Positions 43,856 through 53,107 of a DNA stretch of 64,000 nucleotides are shown here, one piece after another. This stretch comes from Paenibacillus sp. BIHB 4019 (GTDB taxonomy: Bacteria > Bacillota > Bacilli > Paenibacillales > Paenibacillaceae). Within the stretch, counting starts at the first letter, position 1. Every line of letters begins with the position of its first letter. A model generated the notes under the pieces. The model made no database searches, was not told where the DNA came from, and saw only the letters and a list, made by a program, of their open reading frames with translations. Made by a program: the position numbers and the translations under genes. The stretch lies in the NCBI RefSeq assembly GCF_002741035.1, contig NZ_CP016808.1, positions 4,388,501 to 4,452,500 on the forward strand. The letters run 5' to 3'.

Positions 43856-46164
43856 ATGTAAATGCTGACGATCAGGTGTTTATTTTCGGAGTGCGCCATC
43901 TATCTCCTGGCGGGGCGAAGCAGCTGCTTGAGTACCTGAATGATCGTGAGCCGACGGCGGTGCTTATTGAAGGCCCCTCGGATGCGACTGGCGAGATTAA
44001 GCACTTGACACATGCCGCTACTGAACTGCCCGCAGCTATATTAGCCTTTACCGAAGAGCTTCCCGTGCGTACGGTGTTATGGCCCTTCGCGGTATATTCG
44101 CCGGAGTTTCAGGCGATGAAATGGGCTAAGGAGCATGGCGCGGCTGCGGCATTTATTGACCTTCCTTCTTCCGTGACGCTAGCGCTGCAGGATGCGCTCC
44201 GTTCAAAGGGAAAGGAGCCTTCTGCTGTACCCGAAGGGGAGGAGAAACGCTCCATTTACAGCCGGATTGCCGAGCTTGCCGGTGAAAGCGATTATGATAT
44301 GTATTGGGAGCGCAGCTTTGAGCATAATGCCAATCCCGGCGCATACCGGGAAGCCATTCTCGCTTTTTCGGCGGAGCTGCGAGAGCTTGGCGAGGCGAAG
44401 GAGCGGCGCGAGTACCCGGCTGAGCATGCCTATAATGCATTACGGGAGTCTTATATGCGGCGGCAGATCCAGCAAACGATTGCTGCGGGCCATGACCCCC
44501 AGCGAATCGTGGTCGTCTGCGGCGCCTATCATGCTGCTGCTCTAGCGGATTTGACAGCGGCGGTGATGAGCGATGAAGAGGCAGCGGGACTGCCATCCCG
44601 CAGCGCCAAGCATACGTTAATGCCTTACTCTTATTATAAGCTGTCGACGATGTCGGGTTATGGTGCCGGAAATAATGCGCCCCACTATTTCCAAATGATG
44701 TGGGAGGCGATGGAGGGCGGAATGCTGGAGCAGCTTCCACACCGTTATCTCGCCTCGGTTGCCAGACTTGTAAGGAGCGGGGGCACTCACCGCTCTACTG
44801 CCGAGGTAATTGAAGCTGTACGAATGGCAGAGTCGCTCGCTGCGCTGCATGACGGCAGCGCGCCTACTTTGCGCGATCTTCATGATGCTGCCCAAACGCT
44901 GCTCGGGCATGGAGAGTTATCTGCTGTCGCTGAGGCGCTGGCAAGAATTGACGTGGGAACGGCGATAGGCCGCTTGGCAGAAGGAGTGAGCCAAACTCCT
45001 ATTCAAGATGATTTGAACCGGCAGCTAAAAAGATTAAAGCTGGAAAAGTACAAGACGACAATCGCCAGCACCCTAACGCTTGATCTCAGAGAAAACCGCA
45101 GGGTCGCTTCAGTAGAAGCTGCCTTTTTGGACTTGAACCGTTCCATCTTATGCCACCGATTGCTATTGCTTGGCATATCTTTTGTGAAAAGCCAGCCAAG
45201 CGGCCAAGAAGGAGCAACTTGGGCGGAAAATTGGCTCATCCAGTGGTCGCCGGAAGCTGAAATTCAAGTTGTGGAAGCGACGCTGCTCGGGGAAACAATT
45301 GAAGTAGCGTGTGCTTACGTGCTTCGTGAGAAGCTTCTTGCCTGCCGCTCTATTGAAGAAGCCTCGGCGCTCATCCATGTTTCCTGCTGCTGTGGAATGA
45401 CCTCGCAGATGGAGGAGGGCAGCAGAGTGCTGCAGACGCTGGCTGCCGACAGCCGCGATGTCGTGCAAATTGCAGCGGCGGCACGGGGATTATCGATGAT
45501 TATTGGCTATGGCGATATTCGCAAGGTAGATACACAGCCGCTTATTCCGCTGCTGGAGCAGCTGTTTCACCGCGGCTCCTTATATTTGCTGGATGGTGCG
45601 AGCTGCAATGATGAAGCGGCGGGCGGCATGATTACGGCGATAAACGAGCTCAACCGCATTTCGCAGGAGCATAGTGAAATCATTGACGACAAGCAGTGGG
45701 TGCAAGAGCTGCTGCATTTATCGGAGCGGGATGACCGCAATCCCAAATTATCCGGCTTCGCCTGTGCTATTTTGATGGAACGGGGTGCGATTACGGCGGA
45801 GCAGTGTGCATCGGAAGTGTCCCGGCGTCTTTCCCCAGGCATTACGGCTGATCTTGGTGCAGGCTGGTTTGAAGGGCTATCGATGCGCAATCGCTACAGC
45901 CTGCTCTCACGGACAAGCTTGTGGGAACAGCTGAACCATTACATTAATTCGCTGCAGGACGATGAGTTTAAGCGGGCGCTTGTCTTTTTACGGAGAGCGT
46001 TCAGCTCCTTCTCTTCAAGGGAGATGACGATGATCGGCGAGCTGCTGGGCGAGCTGTGGGGAGTAAGCGGGGAGCAGGCCGCAGAAATTATTACAGGTGA
46101 GCTAATGGAGGAAGAGATAAAAATGCTGGACGATCTGAATGATTTTGACTTTGAGGACCTTTAA
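43852..46164 (+). CDS. DUF5682-family protein (YehM-like)
   Basis: The 770-residue protein begins VFIFGVRHLSPGGAKQLLEY and continues PTAVLIEGPSDATGEIKHLT, VVCGAYHAAAL at about residue 230 and HTLMPYSYYKLSTMSGYGAG, which are the conserved blocks of DUF5682. The HLSPGGA / EGPSD / CGAYHA pattern resembles that of TraB/GumN-like hydrolase folds, but no activity is known. GTG 43852 follows AAGGAG by eight bases and overlaps the MoxR stop (GTGA). It is the centre of the yeh-type operon. Confidence 0.87.
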   Translation: MNVNADDQVFIFGVRHLSPGGAKQLLEYLNDREPTAVLIEGPSDATGEIKHLTHAATELPAAILAFTEELPVRTVLWPFAVYSPEFQAMKWAKEHGAAAAFIDLPSSVTLALQDALRSKGKEPSAVPEGEEKRSIYSRIAELAGESDYDMYWERSFEHNANPGAYREAILAFSAELRELGEAKERREYPAEHAYNALRESYMRRQIQQTIAAGHDPQRIVVVCGAYHAAALADLTAAVMSDEEAAGLPSRSAKHTLMPYSYYKLSTMSGYGAGNNAPHYFQMMWEAMEGGMLEQLPHRYLASVARLVRSGGTHRSTAEVIEAVRMAESLAALHDGSAPTLRDLHDAAQTLLGHGELSAVAEALARIDVGTAIGRLAEGVSQTPIQDDLNRQLKRLKLEKYKTTIASTLTLDLRENRRVASVEAAFLDLNRSILCHRLLLLGISFVKSQPSGQEGATWAENWLIQWSPEAEIQVVEATLLGETIEVACAYVLREKLLACRSIEEASALIHVSCCCGMTSQMEEGSRVLQTLAADSRDVVQIAAAARGLSMIIGYGDIRKVDTQPLIPLLEQLFHRGSLYLLDGASCNDEAAGGMITAINELNRISQEHSEIIDDKQWVQELLHLSERDDRNPKLSGFACAILMERGAITAEQCASEVSRRLSPGITADLGAGWFEGLSMRNRYSLLSRTSLWEQLNHYINSLQDDEFKRALVFLRRAFSSFSSREMTMIGELLGELWGVSGEQAAEIITGELMEEEIKMLDDLNDFDFEDL

Positions 46165-46167
46165 CCT

Positions 46168-47379
46168 ATGGAGGACAATCGGAAAGAAAATACAGTATCG
46201 CGCTGGCGGCTGATTTTGGGACAAGAAGCGGAAGGCCAATTGGCTGGCTGTAACGAAGACGGACGGCTTGTTCTTACGGAAGAGGAGCTTATTATGGATG
46301 CGGCGCTGGCAGCCATTTATGATGAAAGCGGTGCGGCCGGCAGTACGAAGGGCGGCTCAGGCACTGGAGCTGGGCGAGGGTCAAGCACAGGCCACGGATC
46401 GCTTAACCTGTCCAAGTGGCTCGGCGACGTGAGATCGTTTTTTCCAGAGGATGTCGTATCTATCATCCAAAATGATGCGATGGAGCGCAAAGGCTGGAAG
46501 CAGCTGCTGTTTGAGCCGGAACTGCTCGCCTCCGTAAAGCCGGATATTCAGCTTGTGGGCACGCTGCTGTCGCTTAAGGGGAAAATTCCTGAGAAGACGA
46601 AAGATACGGCGCGCCTGCTTGTGAAAGCGGTAGTAGATGAACTGGTGAAGCTGCTGGAAACCGATATTCGCCGCGCGGTGACGGGAGCGCTCAACAAGAG
46701 GCAGCATTCGCCGCTGCCGTCCCTGAGCGGGCTCGACTGGAAGCGGACTATTCAGCGGAATTTGAAGCATTATGATACGAAGCGGCGGGTAATCATACCT
46801 GAGAAATTTTATTATTTTGACAGGGCGCAGCGAAGCAGGGAATGGACGGTCATTATCGACATTGACCAGAGCGGCTCAATGGCCGATTCGATTATTTGGG
46901 CTTCGGTTGTCGGCTCGATCTTTGCCAGCATCCCGGCGCTAAATACAAGAGTAGTCGTATTTGACACAGAGGTTGTGGATTTGACCGAGCAATGTGCCAA
47001 CGATCCCGTCGATATGCTGTTCGGCATTCAGCTTGGCGGCGGCACGGATATTCATAAGTCGGTCAAATATTGTGAGCAATTTATTGAAGAGCCGAAGAAA
47101 ACGCTATTCATTATTGTCTCCGATCTTTATGAAGGCGGCAATCAATCCGGGCTTATTCGCCGAATGCGTGAAATGCGGGAATCGGGTGTGCGTACGATGT
47201 GCCTGCTTGCTTTATCGGACAAGGGCAAGCCATTTTACGACGAGGGACTTGCGAAACAGCTGTCCCGCGACGGCACGCCGTGCTTTGCTTGTACGCCCGC
47301 CTTGCTTCCTGCCCTTGTGGAGGGCGCACTGAAAGGACAAGATTTGGCAGAGCTTTCGAAGCGGATTGGGACTTTGTAA
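46168..47379 (+). CDS. VWA-domain protein (YehP-like)
   Basis: In this 403-residue protein the von Willebrand A domain at about residues 220-390 has an intact MIDAS: DIDQSGSMADSI, a Thr in GGGTDIHKSV, and Asp in IIVSDLYEGG. The N-terminal half is helical with a Gly/Ser/Thr-rich patch near residue 60. MIDAS VWA proteins bind metal and partner with MoxR ATPases such as that at 42752, as in chelatase-like complexes. It starts three bases after the DUF5682 gene and ends the operon, with a terminator after it. Confidence 0.9.
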   Translation: MEDNRKENTVSRWRLILGQEAEGQLAGCNEDGRLVLTEEELIMDAALAAIYDESGAAGSTKGGSGTGAGRGSSTGHGSLNLSKWLGDVRSFFPEDVVSIIQNDAMERKGWKQLLFEPELLASVKPDIQLVGTLLSLKGKIPEKTKDTARLLVKAVVDELVKLLETDIRRAVTGALNKRQHSPLPSLSGLDWKRTIQRNLKHYDTKRRVIIPEKFYYFDRAQRSREWTVIIDIDQSGSMADSIIWASVVGSIFASIPALNTRVVVFDTEVVDLTEQCANDPVDMLFGIQLGGGTDIHKSVKYCEQFIEEPKKTLFIIVSDLYEGGNQSGLIRRMREMRESGVRTMCLLALSDKGKPFYDEGLAKQLSRDGTPCFACTPALLPALVEGALKGQDLAELSKRIGTL

Positions 47380-47402
47380 GGCTGCTCATTATTTTGGTGT
47401 TA

Positions 47403-47435
47403 AAGACACGGGAGGGGCCTTCCGTGTCTTTTTTG
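47403..47435 (+). terminator. Rho-independent terminator of the yeh-type operon
   Basis: AAGACACGG and CCGTGTCTT form 9-bp arms around a ten-base loop, followed by a T-run. Confidence 0.9.
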
Positions 47436-47496
47436 TTTTTTCAAAAAATTAGCTTCTATAAGTTTCACTCTTGTAATGGGCTTAAATTTCAACCTC

Positions 47497-47838
47497 GAAA
47501 CGGTAGCTTTACCGCCAGAGGACGACGAAGGCCGTTTCACCTTGAAATATAGGAAAGTATATGATTTTTCTATCCTTTCTCTATATTTCTCGGAATGAAA
47601 CGCGCCACGCCGCCAAAGGACGACGATGGCCGTTTCACCTTGAAATATAGGAAAGTATATGGTTTTTCTATCCTTTCTCTATATTTCTCGGAATGAAACG
47701 CGCCGCGCCGCCAAAGGACGACGATGGCCGTTTCACCTTGAAATATAGGAAAGTATATGGTTTTTCTATCCTTTCTCTATATTTCTCGGAATGAAACGCG
47801 CCGCGCCGCCAAAGGACGACGATGGCCGTTTCACCTTG
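47497..47838. repeat. 98-bp tandem repeat, three units plus a partial
   Basis: The anchor GCCGTTTCACCTTG occurs at 47531, 47629, 47727 and 47825, a constant 98-base step. Each unit can fold as one long imperfect hairpin: GTTTCA pairs with TGAAAC and GAAATATAG with CTATATTTC. The units are almost identical; the first has more changes at its start (47497-47530). No gene lies in the 47436-47922 stretch. It looks like an intergenic repeat family, neither a CRISPR array nor a transposon. Confidence 0.9.
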
Positions 47839-47922
47839 TTACACCTAGTATGGTATGATAACAGTCACGAATCAGAGCGACAAATCATATAAGCTTTGAA
47901 GCAAAAAAAGGAGATCATAATC

Positions 47923-48399
47923 ATGTCTAGCATTATAGCGAAACCATTTGATAAAGAAATGCAGAACACACTCCGCGAGATTACGACGACCTATCATGCA
48001 AGCGAATTGAGCCAGAAGGACCAAGCGGAGCTGCCGGAAAACATTTATATAATTGAAACAGACGAGACGATGGTCGGATACGGCGTCATCTGGGAATACG
48101 CGAACGGCAAGCAGCTGATCGAAAAAGCCGAAAAAGATTATTTTAGCGATGACGAAAAATATTTGGAAAAAGGCTTTTATATCGACATTAAAAATAAAAA
48201 GGATTTTGTTTTTATCGAAGCGCTCGATGTGCTGAAGGAATATGAAGGCAAAGGCCATGCGGCTTCCTTTATCAACTGGCTTAAAGCGAAATACCCGAAA
48301 AAGAGAATATATGTGTACACGCTGGATAAATCGCGCAACTTCTGGTTTAAGCAAGATTTTGAAGTGCTCGGCACGACAGCCTGGATGACCTATAACTAG
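47923..48399 (+). CDS. GNAT-family acetyltransferase
   Basis: The 158-residue protein has the GNAT acetyl-CoA site in FVFIEALDVLKEYEGKGHAASFINWL, where EGKGHA stands for the Q/R-x-x-G-x-G/A loop, followed by KRIYVYTLDKSRNFWFKQDF as strand and last helix. ATG 47923 has AAAAGGAGATCA upstream; an earlier in-frame Met at 47896 overlaps it. The 3' end is three bases from the following metallopeptidase gene, so they form an operon. The substrate is unknown. Confidence 0.85.
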   Translation: MSSIIAKPFDKEMQNTLREITTTYHASELSQKDQAELPENIYIIETDETMVGYGVIWEYANGKQLIEKAEKDYFSDDEKYLEKGFYIDIKNKKDFVFIEALDVLKEYEGKGHAASFINWLKAKYPKKRIYVYTLDKSRNFWFKQDFEVLGTTAWMTYN

Positions 48400-48402
48400 C
48401 CG

Positions 48403-49059
48403 ATGAACATTGAATTTGAAAATCATACGATATCGTTTCATGTTCAATATGGCAATCGGGAAAAGAAAATCTCCATTCAGATCGAGCCCTCAGGCTTCAT
48501 CACGGTTAAAGCGCCGAAAGCGGCAAGCGAAGAGGTCATTAAACGGGCCGTCGGGCAGCATGGCAAATGGATTTTGGAGCAGACGCAGCATCTTGCGGAG
48601 GCTAATAAAGCGCCCCAAACGAAGCAATACCAAGATAAAGAAAAATTTCTCTACCTTGGCAAAGAGCATTTGCTGCATGAATTAATCGAGACAAACGGTT
48701 TATCAGAGGAGGAGCTGCGAAAAAACCTCAAAAAGTTTTATTTTTCAAACTGCAAAAAAATAATAGGCGAACGTCTGCCTATTTATCAGGCGCAGCTGAA
48801 AATAAAGCCTAAAACGGTTGAAATCGTAGAGTCCGCGACGAAGTGGGGAAGCTGCAGCTCAAGCAAGCATTTGACCTTCAATTATCGTCTGGCGATGGCG
48901 CCGATTGATGTCATTGATTACGTCATTATCCATGAGCTTTGCCATCTCTTCCATATGAATCATGATCGTTCCTTTTGGCGGCGGGTAGGCAGCATAATGC
49001 CGGATTATAAAGAAAAGGAACAATATTTGGCTAGATACGGCGGCTTAATGACGCTCTAA
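48403..49059 (+). CDS. YgjP-like metallopeptidase (DUF45/WLM type)
   Basis: The 218-residue protein has zinc-peptidase motif HELCHLFHMNHDRSFW (HExxH with third ligand) and the segment WGSCSSSKHLTFNYRL, both typical of the M48-like YgjP family. The N-terminal half has beta strands of the family (SIQIEPSGFITVKAPK). Substrates are not known; members are small cytosolic proteins. It starts three bases after the acetyltransferase gene and has no strong ribosome site of its own, which suggests translational coupling. Confidence 0.9.
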   Translation: MNIEFENHTISFHVQYGNREKKISIQIEPSGFITVKAPKAASEEVIKRAVGQHGKWILEQTQHLAEANKAPQTKQYQDKEKFLYLGKEHLLHELIETNGLSEEELRKNLKKFYFSNCKKIIGERLPIYQAQLKIKPKTVEIVESATKWGSCSSSKHLTFNYRLAMAPIDVIDYVIIHELCHLFHMNHDRSFWRRVGSIMPDYKEKEQYLARYGGLMTL

Positions 49060-49060
49060 A

Positions 49061-50140
49061 TTAGTAGGAGACAAGCACGCCATATTGTTTGAAAAAGCCC
49101 ATAATCGCAGCCGTGTCCATCCGCGAATCCGGCAGGTCCTCCGGATAATAAACGCCAGGGGCGAGCGGTTCATTTTCCAGCATCAGCAGCAATTTCTCGG
49201 CTTGGACAGCAGCGCCCAAAGCGGTAAGATGTGTCTGGCCAAGCGGGTCCGAAATGGCGATTCGCCGCTCTACCAGGCGTCCATTAGGGTCGTGCCCCTT
49301 TAGGTGAATAAGCACATGATGGGCGCTGCCGGTACCCGGATTGTAGAGCAGGCGCTGTCTGAACGAGCGGAACCTCTTCCCGCTGATCATCTTCCAGATG
49401 CCGCTGTTAACGAGTCCCACAAGCAGAGAGGTGGATGCTTTGCTGTCGAAGGAGATGCGGAAGCTGGCTGTGTGAATATGGCTGGCCTTAAGCAGTGTCA
49501 CATGATCAGGGGTGTCCAGCCGATAGCATTTTGCCTTATAGCCATTGGGGAACTGGACCTTCACCGGATCGGTCATCGGATGGACAAGCCGGTTTTTTCC
49601 CGCTTCCGTAATATGAAAGGGGATCGTCATCCGATCCATGTATGCGGTAGAATCCGGGCCTGCTTTATCCCGCAGGGAGTAGAGGGCATGGATATCGACA
49701 GCTACGTGGTCAAGCGAATCAGCATGCAGCATAGCAAATAGAGAGGCCGTTCCTGCCATCCAGCCTGAAGACAGCACGACAGGAGCATGGAGCGCCATAT
49801 TTCTCAATTTTGCAGAAGCCTGCTCGAATAGCTCCGTCCAGCGCGTCACGTCGATAAACGGGATTTTTCTTCTCACGGCAGCAAGAAGCAGTTTATCCTG
49901 CAGATCGTTGACTGCGCTAATGATGAGCGAAATATGCTCGCCTGCATGCTGGAGCGGATCTTCCGCATTCGTGTCTACAGCGGCAGTATGTACGCGTTCA
50001 GACGTGAAGGCTTTCGCTTTCTCCGGTGACCTTCCTCCCAATACGATTTCCAAATCCGCATGCCGCTCAAGTAAAATGTGGGCGATCTGCCTGCCAACTT
50101 CTCCATATCCCCCAACGATAAGAACCTTGTTTCTATTCAT
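49061..50140 (-). CDS. Saccharopine dehydrogenase-type oxidoreductase
   Basis: This 359-residue protein has an N-terminal Rossmann motif VLIVGGYGEVGRQIAHILLE and a conserved block SLIISAVNDLQDKLLLAAV with IPFIDVTRW, as in saccharopine dehydrogenase NADP-binding proteins. The rest is a mixed alpha/beta domain. Its real substrate is unlikely to be saccharopine. GATCGGAGGTTC precedes the start. It is downstream of an ArsR-type gene on the same strand, so the two probably form an operon controlled by that regulator. Confidence 0.87.
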   Translation of the reverse strand: MNRNKVLIVGGYGEVGRQIAHILLERHADLEIVLGGRSPEKAKAFTSERVHTAAVDTNAEDPLQHAGEHISLIISAVNDLQDKLLLAAVRRKIPFIDVTRWTELFEQASAKLRNMALHAPVVLSSGWMAGTASLFAMLHADSLDHVAVDIHALYSLRDKAGPDSTAYMDRMTIPFHITEAGKNRLVHPMTDPVKVQFPNGYKAKCYRLDTPDHVTLLKASHIHTASFRISFDSKASTSLLVGLVNSGIWKMISGKRFRSFRQRLLYNPGTGSAHHVLIHLKGHDPNGRLVERRIAISDPLGQTHLTALGAAVQAEKLLLMLENEPLAPGVYYPEDLPDSRMDTAAIMGFFKQYGVLVSY

Positions 50141-50234
50141 AAAATGAACCTCCGATTAAATGTTTATACGTTTAAGTTATTCAACCTATAGCCGTTTGAA
50201 AAAGGAATGGCAGCAAGCTAGCCTAATATTGGCA

Positions 50235-50555
50235 CTAGCATTGGCATTCCTCTTCCACGAATTGGACAAGCTGTTTCATAAGCGCAATCGCATCATTGAT
50301 TTCAAGCCGATAATACATTTCGGTCCCTTTTTTCTGAACGGTAAGCAGCCCTGCCTGACGCAATATTTTCAAATGATGCGAAACGGTAGGCCGCGACATT
50401 GGAATATGCTCAGCAATTTGCGTTACATTCATACTGTCTTTATCGATTAGCAGCGATATAATTTGCTGGCGAACAGGGTCCCCCAAGCCTTGAAAATAAG
50501 GGCTTAAACTTTCAAAAATGTGAATCGCTTTCTGATTGCCGATAAATTCGCTCAT
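50235..50555 (-). CDS. ArsR-family regulator
   Basis: This 106-residue winged-helix protein reads FQGLGDPVRQQIISLLIDKD, then MNVTQIAEHIPMSRPTVSHH and LKILRQAGLLTVQKKGTEMY, the order of ArsR/SmtB proteins. A C-terminal ECQC could bind metal, but the usual ELCVCDL metal box is absent, so the signal may be non-metal. It precedes the saccharopine-type gene by 94 bp on the same strand. The palindrome GTTTAAAC at 50586-50593, just upstream, is a possible operator. Confidence 0.9.
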   Translation of the reverse strand: MSEFIGNQKAIHIFESLSPYFQGLGDPVRQQIISLLIDKDSMNVTQIAEHIPMSRPTVSHHLKILRQAGLLTVQKKGTEMYYRLEINDAIALMKQLVQFVEEECQC

Positions 50556-50643
50556 GGCTCCACTCCTCCGCTATATGGTTTAATTGTTTAAACATATCGC
50601 CAAGTATAATTCATTTCAAACAATAATTCAAATCAAAACAAAA

Positions 50644-50671
50644 TGTCACAAAAATCAGCCTCTCCTCGTTA
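50644..50671 (+). promoter_or_regulatory. ECF41-type promoter ahead of the sigma gene
   Basis: TGTCACA at 50644-50650, a 16-base spacer and CGTTA at 50667-50671 match the ECF41 promoter pattern and the site at 8723-8750. It indicates self-activation of the sigma gene. Confidence 0.75.
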
Positions 50672-50803
50672 TATGGGCAAATGGATTTACAGGAGAAGAC
50701 ATGGGCTTGCTTAATGATGCGTATGGACGCCTAATGGTGTGCTTGATATGATCGATACAAGTGATACAAGAAGTGCAGGCAAGCATAGATGGGGGCATGC
50801 GAA

Positions 50804-51679
50804 GTGACGGAGCTTTATGAACGGTACAAAAATCTTTTATTCCAGCTGGCGTATCAGCTAACCGGTTCCGTATGTGATGCGGAGGACGCAGTTCAGGACG
50901 TATTCATCAAGCTTCAGCGAGTGGACCCGGCGCGGCTGCAGGAGCCAAAGGCGTATTTATGCAAAATGATAACGAATCATTGCTATGACCTGCTCAAATC
51001 TGCACGCAAACGCCGGGAGAAATATATCGGGCCATGGCTGCCCGAGCCGCTGCAAATGAACGCTGAGGATGGATTTGAGGCTATCATCCGCGGCGAGCTG
51101 CTATCTTATGCGATGCTTGCATTATTAGAGCGTCTATCACCAGCCGAGCGGGCGGTATTTGTGCTCAGAGAAGCGCTCTCGTTCGATTACGCCGCTATAG
51201 CGGAAATTACGGGCAAAAGTGAAATGAACTGCCGCAAGCTGCTTAGCCGAGCCCGGGGAAAAATGGGCGTTTCGGAGCAGGAGCTTGCGGGGGCAGGCGC
51301 AGTTAGCGACGAGTGGGTGCAGCAATTTCTCGCAGCTTTGTCCGAGGGGAAGGTCGATACGGTGCTGTCTATGCTTGCAGAAGACGCCATGCTGCTATCC
51401 GACGGAGGAGGCAAGGTGAGCGCCGCTATGCGTCCTATCCAGTCGAGCGACCATGTGGCCCGTTTCCTGCTGGGCATCATTCGCAAGGCAGGCGAAGGAG
51501 AGGACGATCGCTTCAGCATCGAAATCGCGCAGCTGAACGGCCAAACCGCCATCATGTTCAGGCAGCAAGAGCGCATAACCTCCGCCGTATTCCTCCATAT
51601 GAAAAACAAGCTGCTGCAAAATATTTATATTATCCGCAATCCGGATAAGCTGGAGCGATTGAATCAGCAGGCCTTATAG
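50804..51679 (+). CDS. ECF sigma factor of group ECF41
   Basis: In this 291-residue protein, sigma region 2 spans about residues 1-75 (LYERYKNLLFQLAYQLTGSV, AVQDVFIKLQRVD) and region 4 about 105-160 (LSPAERAVFVLREALSFDYA). A C-terminal SnoaL-like domain carries the two group-specific motifs DGGGK and NPDKL, which identify ECF41. These lack an anti-sigma factor; the C-terminal domain controls activity. GTG 50804 is chosen over ATG 50789 because GGGGG lies at a normal distance and homologues begin there. A matching promoter lies upstream and another at 8723. A terminator follows. Confidence 0.9.
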   Translation: MTELYERYKNLLFQLAYQLTGSVCDAEDAVQDVFIKLQRVDPARLQEPKAYLCKMITNHCYDLLKSARKRREKYIGPWLPEPLQMNAEDGFEAIIRGELLSYAMLALLERLSPAERAVFVLREALSFDYAAIAEITGKSEMNCRKLLSRARGKMGVSEQELAGAGAVSDEWVQQFLAALSEGKVDTVLSMLAEDAMLLSDGGGKVSAAMRPIQSSDHVARFLLGIIRKAGEGEDDRFSIEIAQLNGQTAIMFRQQERITSAVFLHMKNKLLQNIYIIRNPDKLERLNQQAL

Positions 51680-51684
51680 GAAAC

Positions 51685-51728
51685 AAATAAAGAGATGGGG
51701 AGCAGCCGCTTCCCGTCTCTTTATTTGT
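51685..51728 (+). terminator. Rho-independent terminator of the sigma gene
   Basis: Nearly perfect arms of about 18 bp (starting AAATAAAGAGA) around GC-rich bases, ending in TTTATTTG. Confidence 0.9.
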
Positions 51729-51773
51729 TCAGGCAGGCGGCTTGCCGAGACGGGAAAGCCACCTGCCAGCTAG

Positions 51774-51790
51774 CGGTATACTGTATACCG
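51774..51790. promoter_or_regulatory. 17-bp palindrome upstream of the membrane-protein/padR operon
   Basis: CGGTATACTGTATACCG is perfectly symmetric about its central base. It lies about 25 bases before TTGACA (51815-51820), a likely -35 element, and 94 bases before the start of the YhgE-like gene. PadR encoded downstream is a natural candidate to bind it. The assignment is by position and symmetry. Confidence 0.5.
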
Positions 51791-51883
51791 AACTAAATAT
51801 GGTAGCCTTTTACATTGACAGTATACACTAAATTAATTACTCTAATTAAAGTATATAAAATAAAGTATAAGGTGGCGTGGAGC

Positions 51884-53041
51884 ATGGTAGTATTTTTGAA
51901 AAACAAAATCGTAATCGGTGGCATTTTTATGATGGTTTTTTATCAAATCGCGATGATTGGAATTTTTATGTACGGGTACAGCGCGGTGCCGAAAAACCTG
52001 CCTGATCTCACGGTGGCCATTGTAAGCGAGGACGAGCAGACCGGAGCGAAGATGGTGGAGCAATTGAAAGAGCAGCTGCCCTTTCATATCAATACTGCTC
52101 TTAGTCTAGAGCAGGCCAAAACCGAGCTGGAAAATCGCAACGTCCATTTAATCGTGCATATTCCGCAAAATTTCACGCAGCAGCTTTCGCAGCCGGGTGA
52201 ACAGGCCCAATTGGATTTTTTCATGAATGATTCTAATCCGTCGACGACAAGCAGTGCGATGCAAAGCGTGGCTGACCAAATTTCCAGCAAAATGGTCGCC
52301 CAAATTCAGACGCAAAGCTTTGAAGGGCTGCTGCAAAATATGCAGCTGCCAGAGGATCAGGCGAAGCAGATGGTGGAAGGCGTCATGACCAAAGTAACTC
52401 CCAATATGGTTGTGACCAACCCGAAGCCTGCCGGCATGCACAATCAGATGGCACCTATGTTTCTGACGATGGCAGGCTATGTTGGGGCTATGATTTATTC
52501 CATGATTAGTGTCGGCGCCTTGCAGCAAATGAAAGGGCAGCTGGGCAAATGGAAAGCCTTTTTTAGTTTGCAGGGGCTTAATGCGCTGCTGGCTTTGATC
52601 GTTCCACTCGTTGGCTTAACTATTTATTTCTCCATTCATGGCTATGGTGCCGAGACATTTCTAAAAGTGTGGATGGTACATTCCCTTGAACTATTTACAG
52701 CTATTTCGTTTACGAGCATCTTCTGCATGCTAGCCGGCCAAGTGGGCATGCTGCTTAATATGCCGCTTCTGCTGTCGCAGTCCATTGCAGGCGGAGCGAT
52801 GATGCCGCAGGAAATGATGCCAGGCTTGTTCAAAGTCATCAGCTATATTTCCCCGATGTTTTATACGATTCAGCTGGATTACAACCTGCTCTTCGGCGGG
52901 GGGCAGACGTCAAAATATTTGCTGGGGCTCGCGCTAATTGGTGTTGGAGCGCTGCTGATCAATACGCTGATTCACCAATTTAAAGGGGTTAAAACAACGA
53001 CCGAGGAAAATACGCCTGCAGCGCAGCCGCAATTCATGTAA
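51884..53041 (+). CDS. ABC-2/YhgE-Pip-type membrane protein
   Basis: The 385-residue protein has one N-terminal membrane segment (IVIGGIFMMVFYQIAMIGIF), a soluble outside domain (about residues 35-190, LTVAIVSEDEQTGAKMVEQL and similar), then five or six C-terminal segments. This is the layout of YhgE/Pip and ABC-2 type export permeases. No ATPase gene is next to it, so it may use one encoded elsewhere or act alone. ATG 51884 has AAGGTGG upstream; an open frame begins earlier at 51815 but lacks a site. It is followed by padR and crp-type genes. Confidence 0.85.
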   Translation: MVVFLKNKIVIGGIFMMVFYQIAMIGIFMYGYSAVPKNLPDLTVAIVSEDEQTGAKMVEQLKEQLPFHINTALSLEQAKTELENRNVHLIVHIPQNFTQQLSQPGEQAQLDFFMNDSNPSTTSSAMQSVADQISSKMVAQIQTQSFEGLLQNMQLPEDQAKQMVEGVMTKVTPNMVVTNPKPAGMHNQMAPMFLTMAGYVGAMIYSMISVGALQQMKGQLGKWKAFFSLQGLNALLALIVPLVGLTIYFSIHGYGAETFLKVWMVHSLELFTAISFTSIFCMLAGQVGMLLNMPLLLSQSIAGGAMMPQEMMPGLFKVISYISPMFYTIQLDYNLLFGGGQTSKYLLGLALIGVGALLINTLIHQFKGVKTTTEENTPAAQPQFM

Positions 53042-53107
53042 AATAAAAGGGTTGGCAGGCGGATTAGCAGCTTGCCAGCCCTTTAAGCTAGTGATGGAGG
53101 CGAAGCA

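Noticed and set aside
47497..47838. CRISPR array
   Set aside because: The 98-bp units are repeated whole, with no variable spacers, and no cas genes are near.
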